NCBI RefSeq assembly: GCF_033949425.1
Contig: NZ_JAXAVX010000016.1
Location: 1-64,000 of the forward strand
From: Patulibacter brassicae
GTDB lineage: Bacteria > Actinomycetota > Thermoleophilia > Solirubrobacterales > Solirubrobacteraceae
Direction: 5' to 3'
DNA: 64,000 bases
Positions 59,958 to 64,000 of this stretch are shown here, piece after piece. Positions within the stretch are counted from its first letter, which is position 1; the number at the start of each line of letters is the position of its first letter. The notes below the pieces were generated by a model. It saw only the letters and a list, made by a program, of their open reading frames with translations. It made no database searches and was not told where the DNA came from. The translations under genes and the position numbers were made by a program.

Positions 59958-61366
59958 GCCGGCCACCGGTCCTGCCAGCGCTCGACCCGCTCGAGCTGCG
60001 CGGCGAGCTGCAGCAGGCCCCACTCGCCGTTCTCGGGGCCGAGCAGCGTCGCCCCGACCGGCAGCCCGGCGCCGGTGAAGCCCGCCGGGACGTTCACGCC
60101 CGGCCAGCCGAGGACGTTCCACGGGAAGGAGTACGGGCAGGCACCGGCGACGACGCGGTCGGTCTCGATGTTCGAGAGGCCGTCGATCGCCTCGACCGGC
60201 AGCGGCGGCGTCGCCGTCGTCGGCGTCAGGACGACGTCGCACTGGGCGAACACCCGGCGCATCCACGCGCGGTAGGCGCGGACGCCCGCCTTGGAGACCG
60301 GCAGCAGCGGCCGGACCACCGCCCCGTGCGTCGCGTTCTCGCGCGTGCGGTGATCGAGGGGGTGGCCGCGGGGGAACCGCTTCGTCCACGCCCGGACGCC
60401 GCTCATCGAGTACGGCATGAAGAGCGGGCCGATCGGACCCCAGGGCATCCGTCGGTGCAGCACCTCGTGGCCGAGGTCCTCCAGCACGCGACCGAGACGC
60501 AGGATCGGCACGCGGACGTCCGGGTCCAGGCGCCGCGAGACGGCGACCCACGGCGGGTTGAGCGCCAGGCCGACCCGCAGCCGGCCGGGGTCGCGCTCCG
60601 TCGCCTCGACGAACGGGCGCTCGGGGCGGGGGGGCTGGTGCAGCTCACCGGGATGGTTGCCGGTCAGGACGTCGAGCAGGAGCGCCGCGTCGCCGACCGT
60701 CCGCGCGAGCGGCCCGTGGACGGTCAGCCCGTTGAAGGCCTCGGGATCCGGCCAGGTCGAGATCCGCCCGCGCTGCGGCTTGATGCCGACGAGGTGCGTC
60801 CAGGCGGCGGGGATCCGGACCGATCCCGCGCCGTCCGAGCCGACGGCCGCCGCGACGACGCCCGCGGCCACCGCCGCGGCCGACCCGCCGCTCGATCCGC
60901 CGGGGCTGTAGGCGGTGTTCCACGGGTTGCGCGTCGCCCCGAAGTCGTCGCCGACCGTGATCGGCCACTGACCGATCTCCGGCGTCGTCGTCTTGCCGAC
61001 GATGACCGCGCCCGCCGCCTTCAGCCGCAGGACGATCTCGGCGTCCGCGGTCGCGGGCGGGACCGGACCGCGGCAGCCGAAGCGCGTCTCCTCCCCCGCG
61101 AGATCGGTGTCGTCCTTGATCGCGACGGGCACGCCGAGCAGCGGGGCCCGCTCGCCGGCGGCCAGCCGCCGGTCGGCGTCGAGGGCGGCGGCCCGGGCGC
61201 GGTCGGCGAGCACGACGCGGAAGGCGTTGAGCGTCGGCTGGGTCGCGGCGATCCGCGCGAGCGCCTGCTCCGTCAGCTGCTGCGAGGTGACGGTCCCCGC
61301 GGCCAGCGCGGCGGCCTGCTCGCGCAGCCCCGCGGTGACGGAGGAGGTGCTGATGCTCGTGGTCAT
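59954..61366 (-). CDS. Amidase (amidase signature family)
   Basis: 470 aa. Ser-Ser-Lys triad elements are visible: Lys in PVAIKDDTDLAGEETRFG, the Gly/Ser-rich GGSSGGSAAAVAAGV with the cis-Ser, and the nucleophile Ser in GSDGAGSVRIPAAW. Similar to fatty-acid-amide or aryl-amide hydrolases; GatA is unlikely because gatB/gatC are absent. ATG 61366 is chosen by family fit; the upstream extension is Pro/Arg low complexity. The leader of about 33 nt starts inside the operator. Confidence 0.9.
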   Translation of the reverse strand: MTTSISTSSVTAGLREQAAALAAGTVTSQQLTEQALARIAATQPTLNAFRVVLADRARAAALDADRRLAAGERAPLLGVPVAIKDDTDLAGEETRFGCRGPVPPATADAEIVLRLKAAGAVIVGKTTTPEIGQWPITVGDDFGATRNPWNTAYSPGGSSGGSAAAVAAGVVAAAVGSDGAGSVRIPAAWTHLVGIKPQRGRISTWPDPEAFNGLTVHGPLARTVGDAALLLDVLTGNHPGELHQPPRPERPFVEATERDPGRLRVGLALNPPWVAVSRRLDPDVRVPILRLGRVLEDLGHEVLHRRMPWGPIGPLFMPYSMSGVRAWTKRFPRGHPLDHRTRENATHGAVVRPLLPVSKAGVRAYRAWMRRVFAQCDVVLTPTTATPPLPVEAIDGLSNIETDRVVAGACPYSFPWNVLGWPGVNVPAGFTGAGLPVGATLLGPENGEWGLLQLAAQLERVERWQDRWPA

Positions 61367-61387
61367 GCTCGTGTCCGCGCGTCTCGT

Positions 61388-61411
61388 TCGTTCGTACGAA
61401 CGAGGAGGGTA
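61388..61411 (-). promoter_or_regulatory. Promoter and 16-bp palindromic operator of the amidase-TetR operon
   Basis: Minus-strand -10 TACCCT (61411-61406) is followed directly by the perfect palindrome TCGTTCGTACGAACGA (61388-61403), so a bound repressor would sit on the transcription start. Confidence 0.7.
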
Positions 61412-61660
61412 GGGCAGCGTCGCGGCCGGCGCCACCGAGTCGGCGCATCGCCGCTCGTGCGCGCCTCGGCCCGCTCGGCGCGCCGGCCCACCGTCCCCGG
61501 GGCCGGGCGGGGCGACGGCCGGGCCGCCGCGCCGACGCACCGGCGGACCGACCGGCGGCACGCCGGGGTCCGGCGGGCTGTGGTCCGGCACGCCGCGGAC
61601 CGGCGGACTGCGGCCCGGCGGACTGCGGGGCGGCGGGCTGCGGGCCCGCGCCAAGACCCG
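61412..61660. repeat. Gene-free stretch with a short GC-rich minisatellite
   Basis: Within 61540-61645, 14-16-bp units of the type CCGGCGGACTGCGG recur (clearest around 61605-61640, period 15). The stretch between amidase promoter and tRNA-Ser promoter holds no supported gene. Confidence 0.5.
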
Positions 61661-61661
61661 C

Positions 61662-61667
61662 TACCCT
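61662..61667 (+). promoter_or_regulatory. tRNA-Ser -10 element
   Basis: TACCCT, 27 nt upstream of the mature tRNA 5' end. Confidence 0.5.
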
Positions 61668-61694
61668 GAGCGACCCCGTCCCTAGGACGCCCGC

Positions 61695-61782
61695 GGAGGG
61701 GTGCCGGAGTGGTTGAACGGGGCGGTCTCGAAAACCGTTGTACGGTTACGCCGTACCGAGGGTTCGAATCCCTCCCCCTCCG
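61695..61782 (+). tRNA. tRNA-Ser (CGA)
   Basis: Class II tRNA of 88 nt with a long variable arm (stem GTACGG/CCGTAC). Acceptor stem GGAGGGG/CCCCTCC, anticodon arm GCGGT-CTCGAAA-ACCGT giving CGA, T arm GAGGG-TTCGAAT-CCCTC, discriminator G as expected for Ser. No encoded CCA. Confidence 0.97.
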
Positions 61783-61983
61783 CCTCTCCCCCTTCGGGCC
61801 GCCCGCCACGGGCACCGCCCCCCTCGAGGACCGGCAGCCACGGCCCGAGGGGACGTCCAGTGGATCGCCGCCCGCGGTCGATCGCCGGCCGCCGAGGCGG
61901 GTCGAGGACGCATCCGACGCCCCGCCGGGCGCCGACCGCCGCGCGAGGCCCGGCACCGCCAGCCGGTCCGCGGAGCGCCGCCC

Positions 61984-62000
61984 TGTAGCGCCGATACACT
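61984..62000 (+). promoter_or_regulatory. Operator overlapping the -10 of the TetR gene at 62008
   Basis: TGTAGCG-C-CGATACA (61984-61998), one mismatch in 7+1+7, overlaps the -10 TACACT (61995-62000). It closely matches the perfect repeat at 62747-62761. Confidence 0.65.
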
Positions 62001-62007
62001 GCGGGAT

Positions 62008-62727
62008 ATGCCGACCCCGCAGGCTCCCGTCGCCGATGCCGCCCAGACGCGCGACCGGCTGCTGGCGGCGGCCGCCGAGCTCCTGGAGGAGGCCGCCGGG
62101 GAGGACGTCTCGACCCGGGCCATCTGCGACCGGGCCGGGGTGCGCTCCCCGACGCTCTACCACCACTTCGGGAGCAAGGAGGGGCTGCTCGACGCCGTGG
62201 TGAGTCACGGCCTGCGGGAGTTCCTCGACGCCGCCGACGAGCCGCCGGCCGACGACCCGGTCGCGCACGTCCGCGAAGCCTGGGACCTGCACGTCCGGTT
62301 CGGCCTGGAGAACCCGAGCTTCTACGCGCTCGTGTACGGGCGCACCCGGCCCGGGCGGCCGTGCGCGGTGGTCGCCGACCTGCGGGCGATGGTGCTGCGG
62401 GCGCTCGAGCCGGCGGCCCGCCACGGGCGGCTGCGGGTGACGCCCGAGGACGCGGCGGCCCAGATCGTCGCGGCCGGCAGCGGCGTCGCCCTCGCCCTCA
62501 TCGCCCAGCCCCCGGAGCACCGCGACCTCGGGCTCTCGACGCAGGTTCGCGACGCGATCCTCGCGTCCCTCACCACGGCGCCGGGCAGCCGCTCCCCGCG
62601 CGCCCCGACGACGGCGACGGCGGCCGTGGGACTCGCCGCGACGCTGTCGGCGACCCCAGAGGGATTCAGCGACGCGGAGGCCGCGCTCCTGCGCGACTGG
62701 CTGCACCGCCTCGCGGGCGGCGGGTAG
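62008..62727 (+). CDS. TetR family regulator of the downstream SDR genes
   Basis: 239 aa. HTH: LLEEAAGEDVSTRAICDRAG and VRSPTLYHHFGSKEGLLDAV, then a TetR C-terminal domain with WDLHVRFGLENPSFYALVYG (TetR_C_33-like). ATG 62008 follows TACACT by 7 nt (leaderless). Matching palindromes at its own promoter and at that of the following SDR gene indicate that it represses both. Confidence 0.9.
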   Translation: MPTPQAPVADAAQTRDRLLAAAAELLEEAAGEDVSTRAICDRAGVRSPTLYHHFGSKEGLLDAVVSHGLREFLDAADEPPADDPVAHVREAWDLHVRFGLENPSFYALVYGRTRPGRPCAVVADLRAMVLRALEPAARHGRLRVTPEDAAAQIVAAGSGVALALIAQPPEHRDLGLSTQVRDAILASLTTAPGSRSPRAPTTATAAVGLAATLSATPEGFSDAEAALLRDWLHRLAGGG

Positions 62728-62746
62728 GACGCCTTCGCCCGGGCCG

Positions 62747-62775
62747 TATATCGCCGATATAGAAGTTGCTATGCT
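62747..62775 (+). promoter_or_regulatory. Operator and -10 of the SDR genes
   Basis: TATATCG-C-CGATATA (62747-62761), a perfect 7+1+7 palindrome, precedes the -10 TATGCT (62770-62775), 8 nt before the ATG at 62784. Confidence 0.7.
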
Positions 62776-62783
62776 GACGCTAC

Positions 62784-63558
62784 ATGAGCGTTCAGCACGA
62801 CGTCCGTGGGCTCCGGGTGCTCGTCACCGGCGGGACGAAGGGCACCGGCGCGGCGACCGCGGCCGCCCTCCGGGCCGTCGGGGCGACCGTGATCACCACC
62901 GCCCGATCGCTCCCGGCCGACCATCCCGACCCCGCGAGCTTCATCGCCGCCGACACGGCGACCGTCGCGGGGACCCGCGCCGTCGTCGACCGGCTCCAGG
63001 GACCGGCCGCCGTCGACGCGATCGTTCACATGGTCGGCGGGTCCAACGCCCCGTCCGGCGGCTTCCGGGCCCTCGCCGACGCCGACTGGGAAGCGGAGCT
63101 GCAGCTGAACCTCCTCGGGGCGGTGCGGCTGGACCGCGGGCTCGTGCCGGCCATGATCGAGCGGGGGCGCGGCGCGATCGTCCACGTGTCGTCGACGCAG
63201 CGCCGGATGCCCCTGGAGCCCTGGCCCGCGTACGCCGCCGCCAAGGCCGCGCTCAGCACCTACAGCAAGGGCCTCGCCACCGAGCTCGCGCCGAAGGGCG
63301 TCCGGGTGAACAGCATCGCCCCGGGCGGGATCCACCGACGGCATGACGGCGCTGGCCGAGCAGCTCGCCGCGACCCAGGGGATCGGGACCGACGCGGCGC
63401 TCGCGCAGCTCATGGACGCGGTCGGCGGCGTGCCCCTGGGGCGCTTCGCCCGCCCCGAGGAGGTCGCCGCGCTCGTGGCCTTCCTCCTCTCGGACGCGGC
63501 CTCCGCCGCCGTCGGGGCCGAGTACGCCATCGACGGCGGCACCGTCCCGACCGCATGA
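62784..63558 (+). pseudogene. Short-chain dehydrogenase/reductase with a +1 frameshift
   Basis: NAD(P)-dependent SDR. The first 183 codons are intact: cofactor motif VLVTGGTKGTGAA, NLLGAVRLD, catalytic Ser in IVHVSSTQRRMP, and Tyr/Lys in PAYAAAKAALS. After SIAPGGI one extra C at 63332/63333 shifts the frame; the expected continuation (TDGMTALAEQLAATQ, then RFARPEEVAALVAFLLSD and GAEYAIDGGT) is read one frame over up to 63558. In the unshifted frame no stop occurs before the next SDR start, with which it is in frame. Either a recent mutation or a sequencing error. Confidence 0.75.
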
Positions 63559-63603
63559 CGCGGCGGCCAGCGCGCGCGACCCGCAGGACGACCGATCACG
63601 AAC

Positions 63604-63618
63604 GGGGCCAGAGGCCCC
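63604..63618 (+). other. Intercistronic hairpin between the two SDR genes
   Basis: GGGGCC-AGA-GGCCCC, directly before the GAGGAGGA ribosome site (63618-63625 region) of the second SDR gene; possible attenuator or RNA-stability element. Confidence 0.4.
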
Positions 63619-63632
63619 GAGGAGGAGGACCC

Positions 63633-64000
63633 ATGACGAAGAGCGATCGAGACCGGCTCGACGGCCGCCGCGCGCTGGTCACCGGCGGATCCAAGGGCAC
63701 CGGCAAGGCGGTGGTCGGCCGGCTCAGGGAGCTCGGCGCCGACGTGTACGCGACCGCGAGGACGATGCCCGCGGACGACGCGTTCCCGGACCGGTTCATC
63801 GAGGCCGACACGGCGACCGTCGCCGGCACGCAGGCGGTCGCCGACCGCCTGATCGCCGCCGGAGGGGTGGACATCCTCGTGCACGTGGTCGGCGGGGCGT
63901 CGACGCCGCCCGGCGGCTTCGCGGCGATCACCGACGAGCAGTGGATGGCCGAGCTGCAGCTCAACCTCCTCGGGGCCGTGCGGCTGGACCGGGCGCTCCT
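63633..64000 (+). CDS. Short-chain dehydrogenase/reductase, 5' part (runs off the right edge)
   Basis: The first 122 codons of a paralogue of the preceding SDR. Cofactor motif ALVTGGSKGTGKAVV, then DTATVAGTQAVADRL and WMAELQLNLLGAVRLDRALL, the last two almost identical to the upstream copy. GGAGGAGG lies about 6 nt before the ATG, so it is translated from the shared TetR-controlled transcript. Catalytic Ser/Tyr/Lys lie beyond the window. An intact second copy could compensate for the broken first one. Confidence 0.9.
   Translation, partial: MTKSDRDRLDGRRALVTGGSKGTGKAVVGRLRELGADVYATARTMPADDAFPDRFIEADTATVAGTQAVADRLIAAGGVDILVHVVGGASTPPGGFAAITDEQWMAELQLNLLGAVRLDRAL

Noticed and set aside
59954..61366. 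GatA subunit of the tRNA amidotransferase
   Set aside because: No gatB or gatC nearby, a TetR gene is coupled to it, and the sequence fits generic amidases.

Overview
The window is very GC-rich (clearly above 70%) chromosomal DNA with dense genes on both strands. It carries three tRNA genes and ordinary housekeeping genes: a primary-type sigma factor, ClpP, ribosomal protein S4, MurB, PgsA, FolE2, TadA, HemW and monomeric isocitrate dehydrogenase. I see no insertion sequence, phage, plasmid or CRISPR signature. The SnoaL/LEH, SRPBCC, PucR, TetR and lipoprotein content, together with a genome-wide habit of leaderless genes, fits a high-GC actinobacterium. My best inference is Thermoleophilia/Solirubrobacterales (Patulibacter- or Conexibacter-like), but no 16S gene is present to prove it.

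Layout. 1-3214: a leftward operon (TetR, Tat-exported amine oxidase, neutral ceramidase cut by the window edge). 3379-8915: class II aldolase and PfkB kinase, ferredoxin-NADP reductase, membrane metallophosphoesterase, LEH-like protein. 8968-11320: MFS exporter and TetR with three shared operators. 11380-20382: isocitrate dehydrogenase, secreted proteins, HD protein, AraC-type regulator, tRNA-Thr, three SRPBCC proteins, FKBP lipoprotein, DUF3037 protein and HipA-like kinase. 20677-28931: tRNA-Tyr, sigma factor, FolE2, TetR, PgsA, a 5'-truncated RhtA-type exporter, an ABC exporter, ClpP, an esterase. 29089-33778: PucR regulator, Baeyer-Villiger-type monooxygenase, FAA hydrolase, YqgE. 33808-39160: a tandem family of seven divergent small secreted proteins (six lipoproteins), with murB inserted. 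39273-50408: acyl-CoA dehydrogenase with TetR, zinc-ribbon membrane protein, rpsD, RTX-repeat protein, VOC protein, YaaA, SpoU methylase, HemW. 50494-59957: an eighth small lipoprotein, SIP reductase, BY-kinase-like ATPase, UspA, TadA, a BluB-CobT fusion and CobS flanked by two inverted arrays of a 60-bp repeat. 59340-64000: amidase and TetR, tRNA-Ser, TetR, and two tandem SDR genes, the first frameshifted and the second cut by the window edge.

How it works together. More than 30 starts have a TANNNT -10 hexamer only 6-10 nt upstream of the start codon and no Shine-Dalgarno sequence, so most transcripts here are probably leaderless. This rule also decides several start codons. Six TetR regulators occur, and five of them sit beside palindromes that overlap or abut a -10 element, so local repressor circuits can be read directly. 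The most original items are the lipoprotein family array, the paired 60-bp repeat arrays around cobS, and very small leaderless ORFs such as those at 16915 and 53656.
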